DNA of 8,336 bases from SAR202 cluster bacterium (GCA_009392075.1 VFHG01000352.1:1-8336); one strand, 5' to 3'. Shown: positions 1 through 5,958, counted from the stretch's first letter. Notes: generated by a model from the sequence alone, not told the origin. Numbers and translations: made by a program.

Positions 1-12
1 TCTATCTTGCGG

Positions 13-18
13 TATAAT
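13..18 (+). promoter_or_regulatory. -10 box upstream of tRNA-Pro
   Basis: A perfect TATAAT lies about 60 nt before the mature tRNA 5' end. The matching -35 element would fall at or before the window edge, so only half of the promoter can be seen. Transcription would begin near position 25, at the base of a leader hairpin (27-73), and run into the tRNA. Confidence 0.55.
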
Positions 19-26
19 ACGTTCTG

Positions 27-73
27 CCCTGCCCAGAGCCCAATTCCGGCTGGGAAGCGGGAAGGCAGCAGGG
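27..73 (+). other. tRNA leader hairpin
   Basis: CCCTGC at 27-32 pairs with GCAGGG at 68-73, and CCAG at 33-36 can continue the helix with CTGG at 50-53. The structure fills the space between the predicted transcription start and the tRNA. It may be a precursor leader removed by RNase P at position 79. No T-run follows it, so it is not a terminator. Confidence 0.35.
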
Positions 74-78
74 AAAGT

Positions 79-153
79 CGGGGTGTAGCGCAGGGGTAGC
101 GCGCTGCGTTCGGGACGCAGAGGCCGGAGGTTCAAATCCTCTCACCCCGACCA
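79..153 (+). tRNA. tRNA-Pro (anticodon CGG), CCA encoded
   Basis: A complete cloverleaf can be folded by eye. The acceptor stem is 79-85 with 143-149. The D arm starts at 88. The anticodon stem is 104-108 with 116-120, around loop TTCGGGA, giving anticodon CGG at 111-113. The T stem is 126-130 with 138-142 (one G-U pair), enclosing loop TTCAAAT. The discriminator base is A150, and CCA is encoded at 151-153. It decodes the proline codon CCG. No clear terminator follows, so read-through toward the gene starting at 265 is possible. Confidence 0.95.
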
Positions 154-264
154 TTTTCCTACCACACAACTGGCCCACATATTCGGATTCACGTCTAGTG
201 CACGCCTAAAAAAGCGCTGCTTGGACAACTTTCCCACCACAAAAATAGCCACCAGGAGTCAATC

Positions 265-2067
265 ATGGCCCAAGAGCAATCGATGCGCGACCTGGAACAA
301 GGCGATTACACGCTTCCCGCCACCGGCCGTCCGGTTGTCCGGTCGACCAAGGGAGTGATCTCCAGCGGTCACTATCTCACTTCCATGGCCGGAATGAGGA
401 TGCTCTTGAACGGCGGGAACGCCTTCGACGCCATTGCCGCCGCCGGTTTCGCGGCCGCGGTTATCGAGCCCATCGCATCGTATTCCCTGGCGGCGGAGGG
501 CGTTTTCATGCTCTACAACTCCGCCACCGACGAGATACTGTCGCTCAGTGGCCAGGGCGTCGCGCCGGGCAAGGCCACCGCAAACTTCTACAAATCGCAG
601 GGGTTCGAGCGCATACCCACTGGGCCGGGAAAAGACGCCCATCTCTCCTTCACCGTCCCTGGGATCGTCGCAGCGTATATATCTTTGTTGGAACGCTACG
701 GCAGCATGACCATCGACGAGGTCTTGGCTCCAGCCATCGATTACGCCGAGAACGGTATTCCTCACTACGAATACATGCTCAATCGTTTGGCGAACGCCAA
801 CACCGCCATGCAGTTCGACAACTACCCGCCTGGCGGCTGGGACGTGTTCTACGACAACAGACAGGTCCCAGAGCCCGGCGACCTGCTGGTCCAATCCGGC
901 CTGGCCAACACCATGAAGGCCATGTCAGATGCTGCCGGCTCCAAGGACCGGCTGGCCGGACTGCAAGGGGCGCGGGACGTTTTCTACAAAGGATCAGTCG
1001 CCAAGACTATCGTGGATTCTTCAACCAAAGTCGGCGGTATCCTGTCCATGGAGGACCTGGCGAATTACGAGGCCCTGTTCGGCGAGCCGGTTTCCAGCAC
1101 CTTTGAAGATCATGAGATCCTCGGCCACGACACCTGGACCCAGGCGCCCATGGTCCAACAGACACTGAATCTGCTGGAGCACTTCGACCTTAAAGCGATG
1201 GGCCACAACAGCCCCGAGTACATCCACACGGTCACCGAGGCGCTGAAGCTGGTATTCGGAGACCGAGAGGCCTATTACGCCGACCCCAATTATGCGGAGA
1301 TCCCCATCGACGGCCTGCTATCCAAGGAATACGCCGCCGAACGTGTCGGACTGATCGACCCGGAACGAGCCCTGCTCCAGCAAGCGGCCCCCGGCGACCC
1401 CTGGAAATTCTCCCAAGGCAACGGATTCGTCCCCAATGCAAAAGCCATGGCCGCGTCCAGCAACGGCGCATCCGATTCCTCAAACCACGAGGGCACGACC
1501 CATGTGTCGGTGATTGATAACCAGGGGAATATGGTCTGCGGCACCATCAGCGGCGGCGCCTTCGTAAAGTCGGTGTTCTTCCCGGAGTTGGGTTGCGCAC
1601 TGAGCACCAGGATCGAGATGTTCAACTGCGAGGAAGGCCACCCCAACGTGGTGGAACCGGGGAAGCGGCCTCGCACCACCCTGATCAACTATATGGCCCG
1701 GAAAGACGGCCAAACGGTTATGACCATCGGCTGCCCCGGAGGCGATAATCAAGCCCAGGCCAACGTCCAACTGATCTTGAACACGCTGGTCTTTGGCATG
1801 GACCCACAGTTAGCGGTGGAAGCGCCTCGGTTCGCCAGCCAGAGCGTGGAAAATTCGTTCTACCCCCACAATTATCTGCCCGGCCGGCTGGACTTGGAAC
1901 CCGGAATCTCGGAGAGCACGGCCGATGCGCTGAGGGCCAGGGGACACGAGATCGACTGGACCGCCAACTGCGGTCTCGGCGCCACCGTGTCAGTCCGAAA
2001 CCCGCAAACCGGGAGCCTAAGCACGGGCGCCGACCCTCGCCGCGCCTGCTACGCCATGGGTCTATAG
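265..2067 (+). CDS. Gamma-glutamyltransferase-family Ntn-hydrolase
   Basis: A 600-residue protein of the gamma-glutamyltranspeptidase family, made as a proenzyme that cleaves itself before a catalytic threonine. The N-terminal domain has the family's GGNAFDAIAAAGFAAAV block (50-66). The nucleophile is the first Thr of GTTHVSVID, Thr411, so the small subunit would run 411-600. An oxyanion-type PGG follows in TIGCPGGDNQ. No signal peptide or lipobox is seen, so it is probably cytoplasmic, unlike secreted GGTs. The GNxGGGxF-like segment is replaced by SYSLAAEGVFM (72-82), and the Arg that binds the gamma-glutamyl carboxylate appears to be Gln97. Glutathione may therefore not be the substrate; another amide is possible. 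AGGAG at 254-258 lies 6 nt before the ATG. No convincing promoter is seen just upstream, and a strong terminator follows the TAG stop. Confidence 0.88.
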   Translation: MAQEQSMRDLEQGDYTLPATGRPVVRSTKGVISSGHYLTSMAGMRMLLNGGNAFDAIAAAGFAAAVIEPIASYSLAAEGVFMLYNSATDEILSLSGQGVAPGKATANFYKSQGFERIPTGPGKDAHLSFTVPGIVAAYISLLERYGSMTIDEVLAPAIDYAENGIPHYEYMLNRLANANTAMQFDNYPPGGWDVFYDNRQVPEPGDLLVQSGLANTMKAMSDAAGSKDRLAGLQGARDVFYKGSVAKTIVDSSTKVGGILSMEDLANYEALFGEPVSSTFEDHEILGHDTWTQAPMVQQTLNLLEHFDLKAMGHNSPEYIHTVTEALKLVFGDREAYYADPNYAEIPIDGLLSKEYAAERVGLIDPERALLQQAAPGDPWKFSQGNGFVPNAKAMAASSNGASDSSNHEGTTHVSVIDNQGNMVCGTISGGAFVKSVFFPELGCALSTRIEMFNCEEGHPNVVEPGKRPRTTLINYMARKDGQTVMTIGCPGGDNQAQANVQLILNTLVFGMDPQLAVEAPRFASQSVENSFYPHNYLPGRLDLEPGISESTADALRARGHEIDWTANCGLGATVSVRNPQTGSLSTGADPRRACYAMGL

Positions 2068-2088
2068 GCCCCTCCTACAGCCAACCAC

Positions 2089-2130
2089 AAAGAAAAAGCC
2101 CAGGCCGTAAATAGCCTGGGCTTTTTCTTT
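2089..2130 (+). terminator. Bidirectional rho-independent terminator
   Basis: A perfect 17-bp inverted repeat (AAAGAAAAAGCCCAGGC at 2089-2105, its complement at 2114-2130) encloses an 8-nt loop. The GC core is flanked by A- and T-runs on both sides, so it can stop the GGT-like transcript on the plus strand and also the converging membrane-protein transcript that ends at 2145. Confidence 0.92.
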
Positions 2131-2144
2131 TGCTATGGCGCCTC

Positions 2145-2513
2145 TCACGCCGATCGGTCAGACTCCTTCAACTCCATAAGAGCGTCGTTGACAACACTGA
2201 TTTTTTTCGCGAAATTCCGGAACACCCCGAAGGCAGGCCCTAGGGCCGAGACAATGATGATGGCCATGTACACGATCATATAGGCGAACCTTGCGAACTC
2301 ATTTACTCCAAACACAAAGGCGATAACAACGGTCAAAACAACGATGAAGTAGACGGTCAACACGAGGGATGAGGGCGAGACCCACTTACTGTGTTCATTC
2401 TGGAGGCGGGCGATTTTCAAGGATTCGGAGTTCCCTTTCCTCTGCACGATGGATATATTTACCTGCATCGCATTCACGGTGCCGATCAGTCCAAGCACCA
2501 TACCGAACAACAT
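2145..2513 (-). CDS. Small membrane protein of unknown function (probably truncated)
   Basis: A 122-residue open frame from the first ATG. Three hydrophobic segments are visible: residues 1-16, about 48-70 (LVLTVYFIVVLTVVIAFVF) and about 74-96 (FARFAYMIVYMAIIIVSALG). They are separated by a charged loop (QRKGNSESLKIARLQNEHSKW), and a charged tail ends the protein. The family is not recognised. The frame stays open upstream, where ITVYWW directly precedes the ATG and looks like part of the first membrane helix, so the true start is probably further upstream. The neighbouring reading frame just upstream encodes DKKRKTIAEVLNSPFGKG and a hydrophobic stretch that look like the missing N-terminus. 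I infer a roughly 1-nt frameshift near 2530-2550. No ribosome-binding site precedes 2513. It may be a pseudogene. Confidence 0.5.
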   Translation of the reverse strand: MLFGMVLGLIGTVNAMQVNISIVQRKGNSESLKIARLQNEHSKWVSPSSLVLTVYFIVVLTVVIAFVFGVNEFARFAYMIVYMAIIIVSALGPAFGVFRNFAKKISVVNDALMELKESDRSA

Positions 2514-2992
2514 CCACCAATAGACGGTGATCTTGAGTAGTCCAATATTTGGTCCGGAGTTTGAACCGAGATGTTCTGCAACAGACCCTGCGATTGGAAT
2601 TGCGTGAGGCAGCCAACCGTGAAGAGGATCAAGGTCATGACGCCCTTGCCGAACGGCGAATTAAGCACTTCGGCGATAGTTTTTCTTTTTTTGTCAGTGA
2701 CCTCGCCGGGATTCTCTATGTCCACGCCATCCAGAGCGGTAGCGAAGCGGTTGGAGCAGCTCTCCCGTCTGATCTCCCCGTCAGTGATCACCTCCACTCC
2801 CGCCATTTCCATCTTTCTGATCGCCAGCAGTGTGGCATCGTCTTGGGCCGTTTCCAGGTACTCGGCGCTTACCCGCCAAAGTGCGGTCTGGCGCACCCTG
2901 GACACGACGTGGGGCAGGGCTTCGCGGTCGATCAGCCAATCGGGCTGAGGATAGCTGCCAACCACCGTGGCGCCCAGAAAGTTCCCGTCCAT
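2486..2992 (-). pseudogene. MetE-like methyltransferase N-terminal fragment fused to membrane-protein start
   Basis: A 168-residue open frame with two unrelated halves. Residues 8 to about 97 (TVVGSYPQPDWLIDRE, then ITDGEIRRESCSNRFATALDGVDIENPGE) match the N-terminus of the cobalamin-independent methionine synthase (MetE C-domain/UROD-like) family of about 370 residues. The rest of the barrel, with the expected zinc-binding and catalytic residues, is absent. After about residue 98 the sequence changes to a basic segment (TDKKRKTIAEVLNSPFGKG) and one hydrophobic helix (about 118-131), which look like the N-terminus of the downstream membrane protein. The last ~15 residues (SRSPSIGGCCSVWCLD) look like out-of-frame read. 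No good Shine-Dalgarno precedes the ATG, and a terminator lies just upstream. I read this as a deletion junction near 2695-2706, not a functional enzyme. Confidence 0.7.
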
Positions 2993-3031
2993 CGCTGCTG
3001 CTAAACTGCAGATAAACCTAGGGTTTGGTAA

Positions 3032-3060
3032 TAAAAAGCCCCCAGCTGACGGCGGGGGCT
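3032..3060 (-). terminator. Rho-independent terminator of VOC gene
   Basis: On the minus strand a 7-bp GC-rich stem (AGCCCCC with GGGGGCT, 10-nt loop) is followed by TTTTTATTA. It lies 24 nt after the stop codon of the VOC gene that ends at 3085, and separates that gene from the decayed region below 2992. Confidence 0.88.
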
Positions 3061-3084
3061 GGTTTCAGGAGTTGCCGAGAGATC

Positions 3085-3645
3085 CTAGTCGTTAGCGAGA
3101 GCAGGCTCTTGGACCAGGGAACTGACCCGGGCGTTGATGTAGTTGTCCCCGAGCCATTTCTCGATGGAGACCTCACCCCGTTCCTGCATCGTGACGTCGT
3201 CTTCATTGCCGACGTCCCGAGTAAGGAAGCAGAATTCAAGGGAGATACCATTGGGGTCCTTCAGGTAGATGGACTTGGCCCACTCATGGTCCACCACATC
3301 GGTGACTGTTAGCCCTTTATCAATCAACTCGATGCGCTTCGCTTCCAAGGCGTTAAGCGAACCGGCCTCGAACGCGAAATGGTAGAAAGGTCCGGGTACG
3401 CCCAGACCGTCGTTGATACCGGCGTCGTAATTAGCGGGAATCGCATCGACGTTATTGGGCTCCATGAACGCAATCATCTGGTCCTGGCCCACATCGACAA
3501 ACATGTGACGGATGTGGCCGCCCTCTTTGATCTTGATGATGTCGCAGCGCACGACCCTGAAACCGAGAATGTTCTCATAGAAATCCCTGGTCTTGTCCAG
3601 GTCCAGAGTGGAGAGTCCTATGTGGGAGAAACCCTTGTTGGACAT
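3085..3645 (-). CDS. VOC-superfamily protein (glyoxalase/extradiol dioxygenase-like)
   Basis: A 186-residue vicinal-oxygen-chelate protein. It opens with FSHIGLSTLDLDKTRDFYENILGF, the first beta-alpha-beta unit, and ends its second half with YLKDPNGISLEFCF. Candidate metal ligands are His8, His89 (YHFAF) and Glu137 (SLEF), the His-His-Glu set of extradiol dioxygenases and related lyases. The tail after about residue 145 is longer than the core fold. The frame is open 11 codons further upstream, but I start it at 3645 because a perfect AGGAGG lies 6 nt before that ATG and the extra residues (SQSCCCRRA) look non-coding. It has its own promoter and terminator and so is probably monocistronic. 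The substrate cannot be told from the sequence. Confidence 0.88.
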   Translation of the reverse strand: MSNKGFSHIGLSTLDLDKTRDFYENILGFRVVRCDIIKIKEGGHIRHMFVDVGQDQMIAFMEPNNVDAIPANYDAGINDGLGVPGPFYHFAFEAGSLNALEAKRIELIDKGLTVTDVVDHEWAKSIYLKDPNGISLEFCFLTRDVGNEDDVTMQERGEVSIEKWLGDNYINARVSSLVQEPALAND

Positions 3646-3651
3646 GGTCGC

Positions 3652-3657
3652 CCTCCT
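3652..3657 (-). promoter_or_regulatory. Shine-Dalgarno fixing the VOC start
   Basis: AGGAGG on the minus strand, 6 nt before the ATG at 3645. It falls inside the longer open frame that begins at 3678 and so argues for the shorter protein. Confidence 0.8.
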
Positions 3658-3678
3658 GCAACAGCAACTTTGAGACAA

Positions 3679-3707
3679 ATTTTAGATGCTTCAGAACCAA
3701 GCGTCAA
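3679..3707 (-). promoter_or_regulatory. Sigma70-type promoter of VOC gene
   Basis: On the minus strand, TTGACG (3707-3702), a 17-nt spacer and TAAAAT (3684-3679). Each hexamer differs from consensus at one position. The predicted start near 3671 leaves a leader of about 26 nt that contains the AGGAGG. Confidence 0.72.
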
Positions 3708-3774
3708 TCAAAGCCGGTTACCTGATATCTTTGCTTCGGCGGTATTCGGCGTCTACATAGCCGGAAGGATGTGG

Positions 3775-4806
3775 CTACACCCGCCTTATCTCTCTAGTCG
3801 CAGAGTGGGTAGAGCCGCCGAAGGTGGGCACCCAGGACGAGTGCTTACCGGGCCCCCCCAGAACGATGATCATAAGCAGGTCTGGGTCCACCACCATTGG
3901 CACCGGCCCGTCAGGGATCCTCTGGAACCGTTCCATCAATGTCTCGTGCGTGTACCGTTCCAGTGGGATTCGCGCATTCTGGTGCAGCCACTCCCTGATC
4001 TCCCGTTTGCCGAGGCCGTCGCCGGCGATGGTAGCGGCATGCTCAGGTCCTAGGGCCAGCAGTGTCTCGCCGCCGGTGTAGGCGTTGTTGGCCCCAGTTA
4101 TGGATATCGCTCCGGCGATGATGGTCAGGATGGCCTCAGCGGTGCTACCCGAGTGGTCATTGATATTGTGGGGCGGCTCACCGGCCATCACGGTCACCGT
4201 GCTCTGGTCGGCGCGGAACCCCCGCTCGATATGCAGGGGCTCCCAAGGATTGGCCTCCTCGTTTTCCGCCACGCAATAGGTGTACTTGGATGGCGCGCCC
4301 TGAGTGGACATGTCTCCCACTCCAGGATGGGCGCCGCCGACGTTGAGTTGCACCAGCCTGACCGCTCGGCCGATGGTGCCGTTGGGCTGCCAGCCCGGAC
4401 CGTAGGCGCCGGAACCGCTGTGAAGGCCGAGGTCGTCGCAGATTGGCCCGTTGACGATGATCAGCGGGGCGCAGGGATGAGTAGTGGCCTGGATGGCGTA
4501 GAGGTTGAACACCGGGTCGCACATGGCCTCCACTGCAGCTATAACCACCGGGAGGTACTCGGGACGGCACCCGGCCATCACCGCATTCACGGCCAATTTC
4601 TCCACCGTGGCCGAGCCCCAAATGGGCGGAATCTCGCCGATGATGTCCTGGGGACTCAGCGGAGTCGCGGCCAACATGGCAGCTACACGCTCAGGAGTGG
4701 GCGGGACGACCGGCAAGCCGTCAGTCCAACCTCGTTCAAGATAGAGTTCCTGTACTGCCTCAAAATCATCGTCAATTTCCAAGTGTTCGGAGATTAGGTC
4801 AGCCAA
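3775..4806 (-). CDS. Conserved protein of unknown function, WTDGLPVVPPT family (UGSC neighbour)
   Basis: A 343-residue soluble protein with no signal peptide or clear membrane helix. Distinct motifs: WTDGLPVVPPTPERV (27-41), ATVEKLAVNAVMAGCRPEYLPV (split at 66-80 and 81-87), THPCAPLIIVNGP (109-121), NGTIGRAVRL (142-151), GEPPHNINDHSG (209-220) and a C-terminal LGGPGKHSSW (316-325). Cys80 and Cys112 lie inside the most conserved-looking blocks. From memory, proteins with the TDGLPVVPPT signature are often encoded next to UGSC-family (seleno)proteins, as here; the biochemical role is unknown to me. The start is TTG at 4806, chosen because GGAGG at 4813-4817 lies 6 nt upstream and no ATG fits. 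Stop is TAG. No terminator is seen before the VOC promoter, so transcription may continue into that gene. Confidence 0.8.
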   Translation of the reverse strand: MADLISEHLEIDDDFEAVQELYLERGWTDGLPVVPPTPERVAAMLAATPLSPQDIIGEIPPIWGSATVEKLAVNAVMAGCRPEYLPVVIAAVEAMCDPVFNLYAIQATTHPCAPLIIVNGPICDDLGLHSGSGAYGPGWQPNGTIGRAVRLVQLNVGGAHPGVGDMSTQGAPSKYTYCVAENEEANPWEPLHIERGFRADQSTVTVMAGEPPHNINDHSGSTAEAILTIIAGAISITGANNAYTGGETLLALGPEHAATIAGDGLGKREIREWLHQNARIPLERYTHETLMERFQRIPDGPVPMVVDPDLLMIIVLGGPGKHSSWVPTFGGSTHSATREIRRV

Positions 4807-4812
4807 TGGGTG

Positions 4813-4817
4813 CCTCC
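4813..4817 (-). promoter_or_regulatory. Shine-Dalgarno supporting a TTG start
   Basis: GGAGG on the minus strand with a 6-nt spacer to TTG at 4806-4804. It is the only good ribosome-binding site at the head of the 343-residue frame and sets its start. Confidence 0.75.
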
Positions 4818-4832
4818 AAAATTTAAGCCACG

Positions 4833-4859
4833 TTGGAAGTGCGTTCTTAAGAATATAAT
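4833..4859 (+). promoter_or_regulatory. Possible promoter of the NTF2-like gene, with palindrome
   Basis: A perfect TATAAT at 4854-4859 is preceded by TTGGAA at 4833-4838, with a short 15-nt spacer. A perfect 10-bp palindrome, TTCTTAAGAA (4844-4853), fills the spacer next to the -10 box and could be an operator. It sits between two divergent genes. Confidence 0.4.
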
Positions 4860-4904
4860 TGCCTACGGGAAAAATAGACCTAGAGTCAAGGAGTTGGTAG
4901 ACCT

Positions 4905-5261
4905 ATGATAGACCAAGCATTTGCCGAGCATTTCGCAGCGGACTGGATCTAATCTTGGAACGAACATGACCTTAACCGCATCGTCTCGCATTACACCGAC
5001 AACTTCGAGATGACTCCGTCTGCGATCGTCCGGTTGATGAACGAACCGTCGGGTTCTCCGATTGGAAAAGACGCGGTGCGCTCTTACTGGGCCAAGGCGT
5101 TGGAACTGATTCTCGACCTGCACTTCGAACTGGTCACGACACTGGTAGGAGTGAACAGCATCACGCTCTATTACCAAGGCCCTCTGGGAATGTCCGCCGA
5201 ATGCTTCCACTTCGGTACCGACCAAAAGGTCCACCGGGCATTCGCCTATTGCGCCGCCTAA
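4905..5261 (+). pseudogene. NTF2/SnoaL-like protein interrupted by in-frame TAA
   Basis: From the ATG at 4905 the frame encodes a start typical of SnoaL-like NTF2-fold proteins (AFAEHFAADWI), then a TAA at 4950-4952 (codon 16), then continues in the same frame with SWNEHDLNRIVSHYTDNFEM and the rest of a compact ~118-residue domain, including GKDAVRSYWAKALELI and ECFHFGTDQKVHRAFA. AAGGAG at 4888-4893 lies 11 nt before the ATG. The stop falls inside the first helix, so it is a point nonsense change (from CAA, GAA or similar) or a sequence error. The next in-frame ATG, at 5010, would give an 83-residue protein lacking the first helix. The family holds small-ligand enzymes and binding proteins; no catalytic residues can be assigned. 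Its stop overlaps the UGSC gene's stop by 4 nt, tail to tail. Confidence 0.8.
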
Positions 5262-5806
5262 CGGCTTCCAGTCAGACCGTCGACCACCTGGTCCAGCAGC
5301 CCATCAGCCTTGGCCAGAAGATTCTCGGCTTGCAGCCCGCCCAGCGGGTGTTCCGCGATGGCCATGGGCAGTTCCGGCATACCCAGAGAACGCCGCTCAA
5401 CCTCACCCAGGCGTTTGAAACGGTCGGTGCCCACCACCACGGTGCGGACGCCCCGCTTCTCCAGTTCCACCGCGTCGTGGATACTCCACGACGTGCATGA
5501 CCCTCAATCCGCCAGTCCGACAATCACCGCCTGTACCGAACCAACCAGTTCGTCGATAACTTCGTCCGTGGCCGGTAGAGAGGCTGTGGGCTTGCGCTTG
5601 TAGACCACACCTGCAATCTCGTATTTCTCTCGCAGCAGCTTCTCCAACCGCTCAAAGAGGAGATCTCCGTTCGGCTTGCTGTTCCAGAGGAACCCCACGG
5701 ACTGGCCGCCCAAACCTTCCAGCACGGGAGCCATGGCCTGCACCATCTCCCGAGGCGCGGCAGTGGGGTCCAAGACGATCAGTTTTGCTTTTTCGGTGGT
5801 GGTCAT
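5258..5806 (-). CDS. UGSC-family selenoprotein (in-frame TGA read as selenocysteine)
   Basis: Reading through the TGA at 5504-5506 gives 182 residues with the full layout of the UGSC (seleno)protein family. It has an N-terminal LDPTAAP, NSKPNGDLLFERLEKLL (about 42-58), YKRKPTASLPA, then GLAD-Sec101-GSC-TSWSIHDAVELEKRG, and a C-terminal LPMAIAEHPLGGL. The Sec101-x-x-Cys104 pair looks like a redox centre of the thioredoxin-like UxxC type. The function of the family is unknown. Both sides of the TGA lie in one frame with no indel, and family identity continues straight across it. A hairpin fitting a bacterial SECIS follows the TGA. The ATG has AAGG 6 nt upstream, and a promoter lies at 5849-5877. 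Read as an ordinary stop, the TGA would leave a 100-residue protein without the active site. The organism must supply SelA, SelB, tRNA-Sec and SelD, which are not in this window. Confidence 0.9.
5473..5493 (-). promoter_or_regulatory. Putative bacterial SECIS hairpin
   Basis: On the mRNA strand, CGTCGTGG (5493-5486), loop AGTAT (5485-5481) and CCACGACG (5480-5473) form a perfect 8-bp stem. The stem begins 10 nt after the TGA, so the apical loop starts 18 nt after it. The loop has G as its second base, as expected of the SelB-binding element in bacterial SECIS models. The hairpin is wholly within the coding sequence, encoding TSWSIHDA. Confidence 0.82.
5504..5506 (-). other. Recoded TGA codon (Sec101)
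   Basis: In-frame TGA between GLAD and GSCTSW. The position matches the U of the UGSC motif that names the family; homologues lacking Sec would carry Cys here. Confidence 0.88.
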
Positions 5807-5823
5807 CGGTCACCTTGGTACAG

Positions 5824-5833
5824 CCCCATGGGG
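5824..5833 (-). other. Leader palindrome of the selenoprotein mRNA
   Basis: CCCCATGGGG is a perfect palindrome in the 5' leader between the predicted transcription start (about 5842) and the Shine-Dalgarno at 5813-5816. It could form a small hairpin or a protein-binding site. No function can be assigned from one copy. Confidence 0.3.
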
Positions 5834-5848
5834 GCATCTGTTGTCTGA

Positions 5849-5877
5849 AGGCTAGGGCTTGATGAAATTCATGTCAA
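5849..5877 (-). promoter_or_regulatory. Sigma70-type promoter of the UGSC selenoprotein
   Basis: On the minus strand, a perfect TTGACA (5877-5872), a 17-nt spacer and TAGCCT (5854-5849). The start near 5842 gives a leader of about 36 nt. The weak -10 shares TAGC.T with the promoter at 8193-8221. Confidence 0.62.
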
Positions 5878-5958
5878 GTTCTGCCATGTCACCGCGTATC
5901 CCCATTTCCTGTAGGCTAAATCAGCCCAGCCACGAACCACAATTAGGCCAGGCAAACG

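Noticed and set aside
259..894. 211-residue minus-strand frame opposite the GGT-like gene
   Set aside because: It is an antisense shadow of a strongly supported gene and shows no family motif.
2549..3004. Plus-strand frames of 151 and 125 residues over the MetE-like fragment
   Set aside because: They are complements of recognisable MetE-like sequence and carry no motifs.
3085..3678. Longer VOC protein starting at 3678
   Set aside because: AGGAGG sits 6 nt before the internal ATG at 3645, and the predicted -10 (3679-3684) and transcription start near 3671 would place the ATG at 3678 outside the mRNA.
4153..4797. 214-residue plus-strand frame opposite the 343-residue gene
   Set aside because: Antisense shadow, rich in Arg, Gly and His, with no motif or good ribosome-binding site.
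4863..5234. 123-residue minus-strand frame opposite the NTF2-like gene
   Set aside because: The plus-strand frame has clear NTF2-like sequence; this one is basic and low in recognisable structure. It could only be real if the NTF2-like reading were wrong.
5504..5806. A stand-alone 100-residue protein ending at the TGA, and a separate 70-residue protein starting with GTG at 5470
   Set aside because: The two are in the same frame, the gap between them encodes the conserved GSCTSWSIHDA, and a SECIS-like hairpin is present. No ribosome-binding site supports a second start at 5470.
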